Assembly: GCF_014652855.1 (NCBI RefSeq)
Contig: NZ_BMZP01000005.1
Span: forward strand, 115,555-179,554
Source of the DNA: Novosphingobium pokkalii
Lineage (GTDB): Bacteria; Pseudomonadota; Alphaproteobacteria; Sphingomonadales; Sphingomonadaceae
Direction of reading: 5' to 3'
DNA length: 64,000 nt
Under the pieces are notes generated by a model, which was given only the letters and a program-made list of their open reading frames with translations, ran no database searches and was not told the DNA's origin. A program made the translations under genes and the position numbers. Position 1 is the first letter of the stretch, and each line of letters begins with the position of its first letter. Below are positions 1-8,351 of the stretch, piece after piece.

Positions 1-75
1 TCCTCCCTCCGCAAAGCGGGGGGGAGGTGGCAGTCGCGCGGCGACTGACGGAGGGGGCGAGCGACTATTGCTCGC
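1..75. repeat. Cluster of three intergenic inverted repeats
   Basis: Three hairpin-forming palindromes follow each other: a C-rich/G-rich arm pair around an AAA loop (about 2-27), CAGTCGC/GCGACTG around GCG (31-47), and GCGAGC/GCTCGC around a 7-base loop (57-75). This looks like the dispersed intergenic palindromes common in sphingomonad chromosomes. It may also end transcription of a gene lying left of the window. No open reading frame is credible here. Confidence 0.55.
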
Positions 76-91
76 ATCTGCAAAAATCCGC

Positions 92-118
92 TTGGCGGCG
101 CGGCGCGGAGCGTATACC
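92..118 (+). promoter_or_regulatory. Possible nirB promoter
   Basis: TTGGCG (92-97) and TATACC (113-118) resemble -35 and -10 boxes but are only 15 bases apart, which is short. A start near base 125 would place the first hairpin of the leader RNA about 20 bases into the transcript, which suits an antitermination leader. The match is weak. Confidence 0.25.
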
Positions 119-144
119 ATCACGCCATTAGCTTAAATTCGGCT

Positions 145-256
145 GGCGCCCAATGGCGGGTGCCCTTGGCGCCGAACGAGGCTCTCTTTCCCCATCGCGT
201 GGCAACGAAGCCGCCCCGACCCATCACCCTTGCGGTGTGCGTTGTGGCGGCCTTTT
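145..256 (+). promoter_or_regulatory. ANTAR-type (NasT/NasR) antitermination leader of nirB
   Basis: Hairpin 1 pairs GGCGCCC (145-151) with GGGTGCC (158-164) around the hexaloop AATGGC. Hairpin 2 pairs GTGGC (199-203) with GCCGC (210-214) around the hexaloop AACGAA. Both loops have A at position 1 and G at position 4, the signature read by ANTAR-domain RNA-binding regulators. The 3' arm of hairpin 2 is also the 5' arm of a terminator, GCCGCC (210-215) with GGCGGC (246-251), followed by CTTTT. The two folds exclude each other. Inference: an ANTAR protein such as NasT holds hairpin 2 when nitrate or nitrite is present and lets transcription reach nirB. A second copy lies at 7087-7194. Confidence 0.85.
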
Positions 257-293
257 CGCGTTTGTCCCGCCTGTTTGCAGGAGTTCGTGATCC

Positions 294-2774
294 ATGGTTG
301 CCACACCAACCCAACGCCTGGTCGTGATCGGCAACGGCATGGCCGGTTGCCGCGCGGTGGAGGAAGTGCTGGCGCGCGATCCTGCCGCCTACCGGATCAC
401 CATTTTCGGCGCCGAGCCGCGCGTGAACTACAACCGGATCATGCTTTCGCCGGTGCTGGCCGGCGAGAAGGCATTCGAAGACATCGTGATCAACGATGCC
501 GGCTGGTATGCCGACAATGCCATCACACTGGTATCGGGCGATCCGGTGGTGGCGATCGACCGCGCGGCGCAGACGGTCACCGCCGCGTCGGGCCGGGTGG
601 AGCCTTATGACCGGCTGCTGTTGGCGACCGGTTCCGATCCGTTCATCATCCCCGTGCCGGGCGCCGATCTGCCCGGCGTGGTCACGTTCCGCGATCTGGA
701 TGATGTGGACAAGATGCTGCGCGCGGCCGAGCGCGGCGGCCAGGCCGTGGTGATCGGCGGCGGGCTGCTGGGGCTGGAAGCGGCGCATGGCCTCAGCTTG
801 CGCGGCATGGGCGTGACGGTGATCCACCTGATGCCCACGCTGATGGAGCGCCAGCTTGATGAGGCAGCCGGCTATTTGCTCAAGACCGAGCTGGAGCGGC
901 GCGGGCAGACCATCCTGACCGGGGCGGACACCGCCGAAATCCTGGGCGAGAATGGCCATGTGGCCGGCGTCCGCCTCAAGGACGGACGCGAGATCGCTGC
1001 CGACCTGGTGGTCATGGCCGTGGGCATCCGCCCCGCCACCGCGTTGGCCAAGGCCGCCGGGCTGGCGGTGGAACGCGGCGTGGTGGTGGACGATCACATG
1101 GTCACCAGCGACCCCGCGATCATGGCCGTGGGCGAATGCGTGCAACATCGCGGCGCGTGCTATGGCCTGGTCGCGCCGCTGTGGGAGATGTGCCGCGCGC
1201 TGGCCGATGCCGCCTGCGGCCTCGCCGGTCCGGGCTTTGCCGGTTCGGTTACTTCCACCAAGCTCAAGGTTTCGGGGATCGACCTGTTTTCCGCCGGGGA
1301 CTTTTCCGGCGGGGCAGACTGCGAGGACATCGTCATGCGCGATGCCGCGCGCGGGCTCTACAAGCGCGTGGTGGTGCAGGACGGGCGCGTGATCGGCGCC
1401 GTGCTCTATGGCGATACCGCCGACGGGGCGTGGTATTTCGACCTGCTGCGGCGCGGCACCGATATTGCCGACCTGCGCGACCGCCTGATCTTTGGACAGG
1501 CCCATGCGCTGGGCGGCGGGGCGGCAACCGATCCCCTCGCCACCGTGGCCGCCCTGCCCGATGACGCGGAAGTGTGTGGCTGCAACGGCGTGTCCAAGGG
1601 CACGGTCATGGCCACGATCGCCGGCGGGGCGTGCAGCCTCGATGCCGTGCGCTCGCAGTGCAAGGCCTCTGCCTCGTGCGGATCGTGCACCGGGCTGGTC
1701 GAGCAATTGCTGGCTCTGACGCTGGGCGACGATGTGCAGTCCGGCCCGAAGACGATGTGCAAGTGCACCAGCTTTACCCATGCCGACGTGCGACGCCTGA
1801 TCGTGGAGCGCGAATTCAAGCTGATCCCGCAGGTCATGCAGGAGTTGAACTGGAGCACGCCCGATGGCTGCGCCTCGTGCCGTCCGGCGCTCAACTATTA
1901 CCTGCTCTGCGCCTGGCCCGGCCAATACAAGGATGACCAGCAGAGCCGCTTCGTCAACGAGCGGCTCCACGCCAACATCCAGAAGGATGGCTCCTATTCC
2001 GTGGTGCCGCGCATGTGGGGCGGGATGACCAACCCCGACGAACTGCGCGCCATTGCCGATGCCACCGAAAAGTATGGCCGCATGGTCAAGGTCACTGGCG
2101 GGCAACGGCTCGACATCTTCGGCGTGAAGAAGGAAGACCTGCCGAAGATCTGGGCCGATCTCAACGCTGCGGGCATGGTTTCGGGCCATGCCTATGGCAA
2201 GTCCTTGCGCACGGTGAAGACCTGCGTGGGCAGCGAATGGTGCCGCTTCGGCACGCAGGATTCCACCGGCCTTGGCATCGCGATCGAGCGGATGACCTGG
2301 GGAAGCTGGATGCCGCACAAGTTCAAGATCGCGGTCAGCGGCTGCCCGCGCAACTGTGCCGAAGCGACGATCAAGGATTTCGGCGTGGTCTGCGTGGACT
2401 CGGGCTATGAGCTGCATGTGGGCGGCAATGGCGGCATCCACGTGCGCGCCACCGATCTGCTGTGCAAGGTGGCGACCGAAGCCGAAGCAATGCAGGTCTG
2501 CGCCGCGTTCATCCAGCTCTATCGCGAGGAAGCCTGGTACCTCGAACGCACGGCGCCGTGGATCGAGCGGGTCGGGCTGGCCCATGTAAAAGCCCGCCTG
2601 TTCGACGCGCCCGATGCGGTCGAGCGCCTGGCGGCGCGATTTGCCTATGCGCAGACATTCATGCAAGACGATCCCTGGGCCCGCCGGGCCGGCGGCGAGG
2701 ATGCCGAACTGCACCAGCACCTGGGCGAGTTCCGCCCCTTCCCCACCCCCGCGCTTCTGGAGGCCGCAGAATGA
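294..2774 (+). CDS. nirB: Assimilatory NAD(P)H nitrite reductase large subunit
   Basis: 826 aa, the usual length for NirB. It reduces nitrite to ammonium in the cytoplasm with electrons from NAD(P)H. The order is an FAD-binding Rossmann motif GNGMAG (about residues 13-18), a second dinucleotide motif GGGLLG (about 155), BFD-like [2Fe-2S] cysteines (CGCNG near 427, then CKASASCGSC), a second cysteine set (CKC near 488, CASC near 525), and a siroheme/[4Fe-4S] domain with C-x5-C near 643 and CPRNC near 683. All cofactor ligands look intact. The gene follows an ANTAR-type leader and overlaps nirD by ATGA, so the two subunits are translationally coupled. Confidence 0.97.
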   Translation: MVATPTQRLVVIGNGMAGCRAVEEVLARDPAAYRITIFGAEPRVNYNRIMLSPVLAGEKAFEDIVINDAGWYADNAITLVSGDPVVAIDRAAQTVTAASGRVEPYDRLLLATGSDPFIIPVPGADLPGVVTFRDLDDVDKMLRAAERGGQAVVIGGGLLGLEAAHGLSLRGMGVTVIHLMPTLMERQLDEAAGYLLKTELERRGQTILTGADTAEILGENGHVAGVRLKDGREIAADLVVMAVGIRPATALAKAAGLAVERGVVVDDHMVTSDPAIMAVGECVQHRGACYGLVAPLWEMCRALADAACGLAGPGFAGSVTSTKLKVSGIDLFSAGDFSGGADCEDIVMRDAARGLYKRVVVQDGRVIGAVLYGDTADGAWYFDLLRRGTDIADLRDRLIFGQAHALGGGAATDPLATVAALPDDAEVCGCNGVSKGTVMATIAGGACSLDAVRSQCKASASCGSCTGLVEQLLALTLGDDVQSGPKTMCKCTSFTHADVRRLIVEREFKLIPQVMQELNWSTPDGCASCRPALNYYLLCAWPGQYKDDQQSRFVNERLHANIQKDGSYSVVPRMWGGMTNPDELRAIADATEKYGRMVKVTGGQRLDIFGVKKEDLPKIWADLNAAGMVSGHAYGKSLRTVKTCVGSEWCRFGTQDSTGLGIAIERMTWGSWMPHKFKIAVSGCPRNCAEATIKDFGVVCVDSGYELHVGGNGGIHVRATDLLCKVATEAEAMQVCAAFIQLYREEAWYLERTAPWIERVGLAHVKARLFDAPDAVERLAARFAYAQTFMQDDPWARRAGGEDAELHQHLGEFRPFPTPALLEAAE

Positions 2775-3124
2775 TCGGCGAATGGCTGGATATCGGACCG
2801 GTTGGCCAGATCAGCCCCGGCAATGCCCGCACCCTGCCAGTGCAGGGCGGCGAGGAAATCGCGGTGTTCCACACGCTGGACAACCAGTTCTATGCGCTGG
2901 TCAACAAGTGCCCGCACAAGCACGGGCCATTGAGCCAGGGCATTGTCCACGGCGCGGTGGTAACCTGCCCGCTGCATAGCTGGAACATCAGCCTGAAGAC
3001 CGGGCAAGCCCTGGGCGACGACCAGGGCTGCGTGCCGACCATTCCGGTGCGGGTCGATGCCGGCCGGCTCTATCTGCTGCGCGCCGCCGTGATCGGCGCC
3101 ACGGCCCCGCGGGCCATGGCATGA
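2771..3124 (+). CDS. nirD: Nitrite reductase small subunit, Rieske type
   Basis: 117 aa. It is the small partner of NirB in nitrite reduction. It has a Rieske [2Fe-2S] ferredoxin fold with the ligand pairs CPHKHG (about residues 47-52) and CPLHSW (about 69-74), so both Cys-x-His sets are present; some NirD proteins lack them. The ATG at 2771 was chosen because it overlaps the nirB stop in ATGA and gives a normal-length protein. A longer reading in the same frame begins inside nirB and is not credible. The gene ends in ATGA with cobA. Confidence 0.95.
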   Translation: MIGEWLDIGPVGQISPGNARTLPVQGGEEIAVFHTLDNQFYALVNKCPHKHGPLSQGIVHGAVVTCPLHSWNISLKTGQALGDDQGCVPTIPVRVDAGRLYLLRAAVIGATAPRAMA

Positions 3125-3978
3125 GCGCGGCGGATTTCCCTGCGGGCATGGTCTGGCTGGTCGGGGCCGGCCCGGGCGATGCCGACCTGCTCACGCGCAA
3201 GGCGGCGCGGTTGATCGGGCAGGCCAGCGTGATCTTTCACGATGCGCTGGTCGGGCCGGACGTGCTGGCCCTGGCCGCGCCGGCGGCGCGGCTGGTCCAT
3301 GTCGGCAAGCGATCGGGCCGCCATTCGAAAGACCAGGCCAGCATCGACGCGCTGATCGTGCAGGCCGCGCTGGCGGGCGAACGGGTGGTGCGCCTGAAAG
3401 GCGGCGATCCGGCGATCTTTGGCCGCGCGGCGGAAGAGCTCGATGCCTGCCGCGCCGCCGGCGTGCCGGCGCGCATCTGCCCCGGCGTGACCGCCGCCAG
3501 CGCCGCGGCCGCCAGTCTCGGCGCCTCGCTCACCCTGCGCGGGCTGGCGCGCAAACTCACGCTGATCACCGCCCATGCCCGCGCCGGAGAGCCGCTGGAC
3601 CTGGATTGGGCCACGCTGGCCGATCCAGAAGCGACGCTCGCGATCTATATGGGCAAGGCCGCAGCGACCGACCTGGCGGATCGATTGATCGCCGCCGGGC
3701 TGCCCGGCGACACGCCGGTGGCGATGGTCGAGAACGCCAGCCTGCTGCATGAGCGCGTGTTGCGCACCCGGCTCGATCTGCTCGGCCTGGCCGCGCGCAG
3801 CGGGCTGGGCGACGGGCCCGCGCTATTGCTGATCGGCGCGGCAATGGCCCGCGCAAGCCATGCGGAAAACCCGAACGGCGCGGCACAACACAACGTTAAG
3901 CAAGCTACCGGCATGATGCCCGGCACCGCAATGGGCAGACCGGCACGCGATGGGCGATTTCCAGAGTCGCATTCTTGA
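3121..3978 (+). CDS. cobA: Uroporphyrinogen-III C-methyltransferase (siroheme branch)
   Basis: 285 aa. It methylates uroporphyrinogen III twice with SAM to make precorrin-2, the precursor of the siroheme that NirB needs, which explains its place in the operon. Visible motifs are the N-terminal GAGPGD (residues 15-20), GKRSGRHS (about 60), RLKGGDP (about 92-98) and PGVTAASAAAASLGASLT. No CysG-type dehydrogenase/ferrochelatase domain is attached, so those steps must be encoded elsewhere. The last 30 or so residues are extra to the family core and overlap the next gene by 29 bases. Confidence 0.95.
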   Translation: MSAADFPAGMVWLVGAGPGDADLLTRKAARLIGQASVIFHDALVGPDVLALAAPAARLVHVGKRSGRHSKDQASIDALIVQAALAGERVVRLKGGDPAIFGRAAEELDACRAAGVPARICPGVTAASAAAASLGASLTLRGLARKLTLITAHARAGEPLDLDWATLADPEATLAIYMGKAAATDLADRLIAAGLPGDTPVAMVENASLLHERVLRTRLDLLGLAARSGLGDGPALLLIGAAMARASHAENPNGAAQHNVKQATGMMPGTAMGRPARDGRFPESHS

Positions 3979-5770
3979 AATGATCGCACGTGGCGCGCCC
4001 CTGGCCGCCACGATCGAGCGCCTGTGCCGGGAAGTGGAACGCCGCGCACCGGGCGTGGTGTGCTCGGTGGTGACAGTCGATGGCGCAGGGCGCCTGCATC
4101 CGCTGGCCGCGCCCAGCCTGCCGCCGGAACTGCGCACTGCATTCGATGGCTTGGCCATCGGCCCCGGCGTGGGCGCGTGTGGCACGGCCACGGCGCTGGG
4201 CGTGGAAGTGATTTCCGCCGACATTGCCAGCGATCCGGCCTGGGCTCCGTTTCGCGACCTGGTGCTGCCCTTCGGCATTCGCGCCTGCTGGTCGCGGCCG
4301 ATCATGGCCGGACCAGGCAAGCCGGTTGGCGCGTTCGCCTTCTATTATCGCGAACCGCGCGGCCCATCCGCGCTGGAGCGGGTGCTGGTCGATCGCTCCA
4401 TTGCGCTCTGCGCCATCGCGCTCGATCGCGAACGCCGCGTGGAAGAGCGCGATCGGCGCGCCAACACCGACGGGTTGACCGGGCTACCCAACCGCAGCGC
4501 GTTCAACGCGGCGCTGGCGCAAGTGGACTGTAGCCACCCCGGCAACTGGGCGCTGTTCCTGATCGACCTGGACGGGTTCAAGGCGATCAACGATACTTAT
4601 GGCCATCCCGCCGGCGATGCGCTGCTCGTGCAAGTGGGCCAACGCCTGGCAGACCAGGCCCAACCCGACACCGTCTTCCGCATCGGCGGAGACGAATTCG
4701 CCGTGCTGGTGCAGGACGATTCGCACTTGCGCGGCATCGATGCCCTGGCCGAACGCATGATGGAAACCCTGCGCCATCCGGTCAGCGTGCCTGGCCACGT
4801 GTTGCGCCCCGGCGGCACGATGGGCATGGCGATCTTTTCTGCCGGTGACGGCACGCCCGAGCGCGTGCAGCAGAATGCGGACTTTGCGCTCTATCATGCC
4901 AAAGACGTGGCGCGCGGGGGCTATGTAAGGTTCTGGCCGGGCATCGGCACGCGCATGACCCGGCGGATCACTGCCGTGCGAGAACTGGATGCCGCCCTGC
5001 GCGAAGACCGGCTGGTGGCGCATTACCAGCCGATCGTTTACCTGGCCGATGGCACGGTTTGCGGGCTGGAGGCGCTGTGCCGCATCCGCCTGGACCAGCG
5101 CATGCTGGCCGCCCAGGCGTTTCACGATGCCACCAGCGATCCGCAGACGGCCAGCGCGCTGACCCGCGAGATGCTCCGCCAGGTGGCACGCGACGCGCGT
5201 GCGTGGCTGGACCAGGGCGTGCAGTTCAGACGCGTGGGGATCAACGTCAGCTCGGCCGATCTGCACAGCGCCGGTTTCTTCAACGCCGTGGCCAACGCCT
5301 TTGAAGAACAGGGTGTACCGCTGGCCATGGTCATCCTGGAAGTGACCGAAGCAGTCTACATGGACGATGATGCCGGGGTGATCCGCCGCTCCGTCGCGGA
5401 ATTGCGCGCGCGGGGATTGAAAGTCGCGCTCGACGATTTCGGCACCGGCTTTGCCTCGCTCACCCACCTGATGACCGTGCCGGTCGATTTCATCAAGATC
5501 GACAAGTCCTTCATCGATCGCCTCGTTTCCGACCGGCCCAGCCAGATCATCGTCGAAGGCGTGATCGGCATTGCCACCAAGCTGGGCATCCAGGTGATTG
5601 CCGAAGGGATCGAGCATGTCGAGCAAGCGGAAATGCTCGCGGCGATGGGCTGCCTTGCGGGACAGGGCTACCTCTATTCCCGCGCGGTGGACACCGATGC
5701 GATTGCCGCGCTGGTGCGGCGCGGGCCCATGTTGCCCCAGGCCGCACCAGCGCTGGCTCAAAAGGCGTAA
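3950..5770 (+). CDS. GAF-GGDEF-EAL cyclic-di-GMP turnover protein
   Basis: 606 aa, soluble, with no membrane segment. A GAF sensor domain (about residues 10-165) precedes a GGDEF diguanylate cyclase domain with an intact GGDEF motif (about 245) and an EAL phosphodiesterase domain. The EAL domain keeps EAL (about 372), ExxE in EVTE, DDFGTG (about 495), the lysine of IKIDKSF and EGIE, so it should be active. Whether cyclase or esterase activity prevails cannot be told. The gene starts inside cobA and so belongs to the nirBD operon, a setting that ties c-di-GMP to nitrite assimilation. The GAF ligand is unknown. It converges with the porin-like gene and overlaps it by 13 bases. Confidence 0.92.
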   Translation: MGDFQSRILEMIARGAPLAATIERLCREVERRAPGVVCSVVTVDGAGRLHPLAAPSLPPELRTAFDGLAIGPGVGACGTATALGVEVISADIASDPAWAPFRDLVLPFGIRACWSRPIMAGPGKPVGAFAFYYREPRGPSALERVLVDRSIALCAIALDRERRVEERDRRANTDGLTGLPNRSAFNAALAQVDCSHPGNWALFLIDLDGFKAINDTYGHPAGDALLVQVGQRLADQAQPDTVFRIGGDEFAVLVQDDSHLRGIDALAERMMETLRHPVSVPGHVLRPGGTMGMAIFSAGDGTPERVQQNADFALYHAKDVARGGYVRFWPGIGTRMTRRITAVRELDAALREDRLVAHYQPIVYLADGTVCGLEALCRIRLDQRMLAAQAFHDATSDPQTASALTREMLRQVARDARAWLDQGVQFRRVGINVSSADLHSAGFFNAVANAFEEQGVPLAMVILEVTEAVYMDDDAGVIRRSVAELRARGLKVALDDFGTGFASLTHLMTVPVDFIKIDKSFIDRLVSDRPSQIIVEGVIGIATKLGIQVIAEGIEHVEQAEMLAAMGCLAGQGYLYSRAVDTDAIAALVRRGPMLPQAAPALAQKA

Positions 5771-7017
5771 TCGGCCTCAAGCCAGAGCTTGCGGGTATCG
5801 CTGCCAAACCCGCGCGCACTGTAATCGGCAAACTTGGCGAGAATGCCCAGCTTGCGCCACTTGAAGCCTGCGCTGGCATCCCATTCCCGGCCCAGTGGGC
5901 GGTTGCCGGCATCGCTGTGGAAATCGTGCCAGGTAACCCCGGCGTTGAGCCCGGGCAGCGCCTTGACCGGGAAGCTCTTGGCCAGCCCGGCATAGAGATC
6001 GCGCAGGCCGGCAGCAGGCGTGGTGAGGAACAGGTCGGCCCAGCCGTTGAACTTGTGCAGCGTGGCCATCGGCGTTTGCAGGGCAATGCCGTGGTCGCTG
6101 CCCAGCTTTTCATAGCCGCCGGTGACGGTAAAGCCGCGCGCCGACAGGTTGGCCTCGCCCGCCACGTAATCGGCATCGAAATGCGCGGCATTGTCCGCCC
6201 AGGGCCTTTGCCGGGCATAGCTGGACGCGAGCGCCAGTTTCACGCCCTTGGCCAGCGGCAGCGCGGCCGTGGCACGCAGGCAATAGGTCTGGGTATCGGC
6301 CAGGGTCAGCGCCAGGGCCGGAACCTGCTCCGCTCGATCATAGTCCAGCAGATAGGCAAAGCCTTTCACGGTGAACGGCCCGTGCCTGAGCCCACCGCCC
6401 AGGAACCAGAAGCGCCCGTCATAGGCCGTGCGCCCCTGTGCATCGGCGCCATAGAGCGTGCGCTGGCTTTTGGCATAAGTCACATCGGCAAAGACCGGGC
6501 CGAGTGCCAGCTCCGCACGCGCCGCGTCGAACGTCTGCTCGTTCTGCCGCCAGGCCACCGCGCCCACCCAGCGCTGGTCATCCAGGTTGATCACCTGCCG
6601 CCCCACGGTGACGCCAAGCGCCTTGGTGCGGTATTGGATCTGCAAGCGGTTGAGCTCCACATTGGCCGGATCGGCGACCACGGCATAGCCCGGCCGGGCG
6701 CGCTCGGGCACGAAAGACAGGCCATTGTAATGGCTCACGATCGGCAACGTGCCTTCCATTTCCGCCAGCACGGAAAGATGCGAGGGCGCATGGCGCAATT
6801 CCACCCCGCTGCGCAGCCGCAAGGTTACGGCATCGGCGCCCTTGGCAGGCGTATCGACATTTTCCCAGCGCAGCCGCGCGTCGAGCAGCGGATCGAGGCT
6901 GATCGTATCGGACAGCGCCACCGGATCACCCGGCGCGGCACCGGGCGCCGCTAGGACTGGCTGGGCGAAAGCCAGTGGCGCGGTCACCAGCGCGGCGGGC
7001 AGTAGACGGAGTTTCAT
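5758..7017 (-). CDS. Outer-membrane porin-like protein (alginate-export family)
   Basis: 419 aa. A cleavable signal peptide (residues 1 to about 24, MKLRLLPAALVTAPLAFA) is followed by a chain rich in alternating beta-strand patterns and ending in a terminal aromatic residue (EADYAF), as expected for an outer-membrane beta barrel. The overall look fits the alginate-export/AlgE-like porin family. The ATG at 7017 was preferred over an upstream in-frame start because it begins the signal peptide. The gene carries its own ANTAR-type leader nearly identical in logic to that of nirB, so the likely cargo is nitrate, nitrite or another nitrogen source, not alginate. The substrate is an inference. Confidence 0.8.
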   Translation of the reverse strand: MKLRLLPAALVTAPLAFAQPVLAAPGAAPGDPVALSDTISLDPLLDARLRWENVDTPAKGADAVTLRLRSGVELRHAPSHLSVLAEMEGTLPIVSHYNGLSFVPERARPGYAVVADPANVELNRLQIQYRTKALGVTVGRQVINLDDQRWVGAVAWRQNEQTFDAARAELALGPVFADVTYAKSQRTLYGADAQGRTAYDGRFWFLGGGLRHGPFTVKGFAYLLDYDRAEQVPALALTLADTQTYCLRATAALPLAKGVKLALASSYARQRPWADNAAHFDADYVAGEANLSARGFTVTGGYEKLGSDHGIALQTPMATLHKFNGWADLFLTTPAAGLRDLYAGLAKSFPVKALPGLNAGVTWHDFHSDAGNRPLGREWDASAGFKWRKLGILAKFADYSARGFGSDTRKLWLEADYAF

Positions 7018-7086
7018 CGGCGTTTCCCTTCCTGAACCGTGTTGGAGCCGCCGTCGCCCGCCCGCCGCCCTGGCGCGCGCAACACG

Positions 7087-7194
7087 AAAAAGCCGCCTCG
7101 ACTTGATCCGGTGCGGATCAGATCGGGCGGCTTCGTTGCCACGCAATTTCCAGGAACGGCCAGCGGCCCTGAACGGCGCCCCCCTTTGGGCGCC
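7087..7194 (-). promoter_or_regulatory. ANTAR-type antitermination leader of the porin gene
   Basis: Read on the minus strand, hairpin 1 has a 7-bp GGCGCCC/GGGCGCC stem with hexaloop AAAGGG (loop at 7182-7187). Hairpin 2 has the GTGGC/GCCGC stem with hexaloop AACGAA (loop at 7132-7137), identical to the second hairpin of the nirB leader. Both loops have A1 and G4. The 3' arm of hairpin 2 also pairs with GGCGGC (7092-7097) followed by TTTTT, forming a terminator whose interior holds a perfect TGATCCG/CGGATCA hairpin. As in the nirB leader, binding by an ANTAR protein would prevent termination. Confidence 0.85.
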
Positions 7195-7265
7195 GGCCAG
7201 CCGGCTCGATGGCTAAGCTATGCGATTGCGGTGCAGTGCAGCAAGCGGTTTTTACGGCCAGGGCA

Positions 7266-8351
7266 TCACGGCAGGTCGATCACCGCCAGGCGATCGGCCT
7301 GGAACGAGCCGAGCCACAGCCGCTGGCCCACCTGCACCGCGCTGGACAGGCCGCTGAAGCCCGGCTGGGGATGGCCATAGGCCACCGTCGCGATGCGGCC
7401 GGCAGCGAGATCGACCGCGCCTACCACCCAGCCGCGATGGCACAGCATGGGATCGGCCACCCGACCGCTCACCCGGCGCAGGCCGCCACAGGCCGGCTCG
7501 TCCAGCCGCATGCCGGCGGCCAGCAGGCGTCCTTCGCTCCAGTGCACGTTGTCGGGCATGAAATCGGGCGCCACGATGCGGCGCAACGGGCCGCGCCCAT
7601 CGGCACGGTCGAACACCATCACGGCGTGCCAGCCAAAGGCGACGACGTAGAAATGGCGCTGGTCGGGATCGACTTCCAGCCCGTTGTTGCCCGGCAGGCG
7701 CGTGCCCGGCATTTCGCGAAAGCCCGCCTCACCCGGCCGCCATTGCCAGACCGCGCCGGTCGGGTGCCCGTTCATGAAATCGCCGATGGTGGTGCCCGGC
7801 GCGGTCAGCACGGTGGCCAGCACTGTACCATCGGCAAAGCGCGCCACGGCATTGGCCACCTGGCCCGCCGGCATCGGCAGGCACCCACGCCATACCAGGC
7901 GCGGTCGGGCCGACGCCAAGTCCACATCGAAGACCTCGATCGATTCCCGGCCGCCGTGGTTGACCACCAGCAGGCGCCAGCGGTCGCCTGCCAGCCGCGA
8001 CAGCGATAGGCCACGCGCGTTGAACAGCGCGGGATCGAGCGGGCTGGGGCATTGCGGCCAGCCCGCTCGATCGGGCAAGACCTGCTCGGCCGCACCGGTG
8101 AACCACGGCTGCGCCCGGCGGGCGTCGGTATCCACCAGCTTCAGCCCCTCGCCCGGCGCAAACCCGCTCGACACCAGGAACGGCGTGCCGGGCAGGCGCA
8201 GCAGGTCTTCGGGTTTGTTGGAACCGCAGACGTAGGACAATTCGCTGTCGGCGGTGCAATCAGGCCCTGGCCCGGCGCCTTGCCCATGGGTGGCGCCAGC
8301 CACGCCCAGCAGCAGCATGGCCATCACCGCGCGCAGTGGCCGCCGCGCCAT
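7266..8351 (-). CDS. Secreted SMP-30/arylesterase-like beta-propeller protein
   Basis: 361 aa with a signal peptide ([20 protein letters not shown], then cleavage near THGQ). The rest looks like a six-bladed SMP-30/gluconolactonase or paraoxonase-type propeller, with NNGLEVDPD (about 223-231) and MPDNVHWSEG as the metal-site turns of that fold. It could hydrolyse a lactone or ester in the periplasm. Its start overlaps the stop of the upstream esterase gene (TGATG), making it the last gene of the dehydroshikimate dehydratase/esterase operon. The exact substrate cannot be told from sequence. Confidence 0.75.
   Translation of the reverse strand: MARRPLRAVMAMLLLGVAGATHGQGAGPGPDCTADSELSYVCGSNKPEDLLRLPGTPFLVSSGFAPGEGLKLVDTDARRAQPWFTGAAEQVLPDRAGWPQCPSPLDPALFNARGLSLSRLAGDRWRLLVVNHGGRESIEVFDVDLASARPRLVWRGCLPMPAGQVANAVARFADGTVLATVLTAPGTTIGDFMNGHPTGAVWQWRPGEAGFREMPGTRLPGNNGLEVDPDQRHFYVVAFGWHAVMVFDRADGRGPLRRIVAPDFMPDNVHWSEGRLLAAGMRLDEPACGGLRRVSGRVADPMLCHRGWVVGAVDLAAGRIATVAYGHPQPGFSGLSSAVQVGQRLWLGSFQADRLAVIDLP

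Noticed and set aside
120..2720. An 866-residue open frame on the minus strand opposite nirB
   Set aside because: It is a GC-driven mirror of nirB. It is rich in His, Gly, Arg and Ala with no domain, while the plus strand has a complete nirB with all cofactor motifs.
5758..7017. Alginate exporter
   Set aside because: No alginate synthesis genes are near, and the ANTAR leader ties it to the nitrite unit. Only the barrel family is retained in the call.
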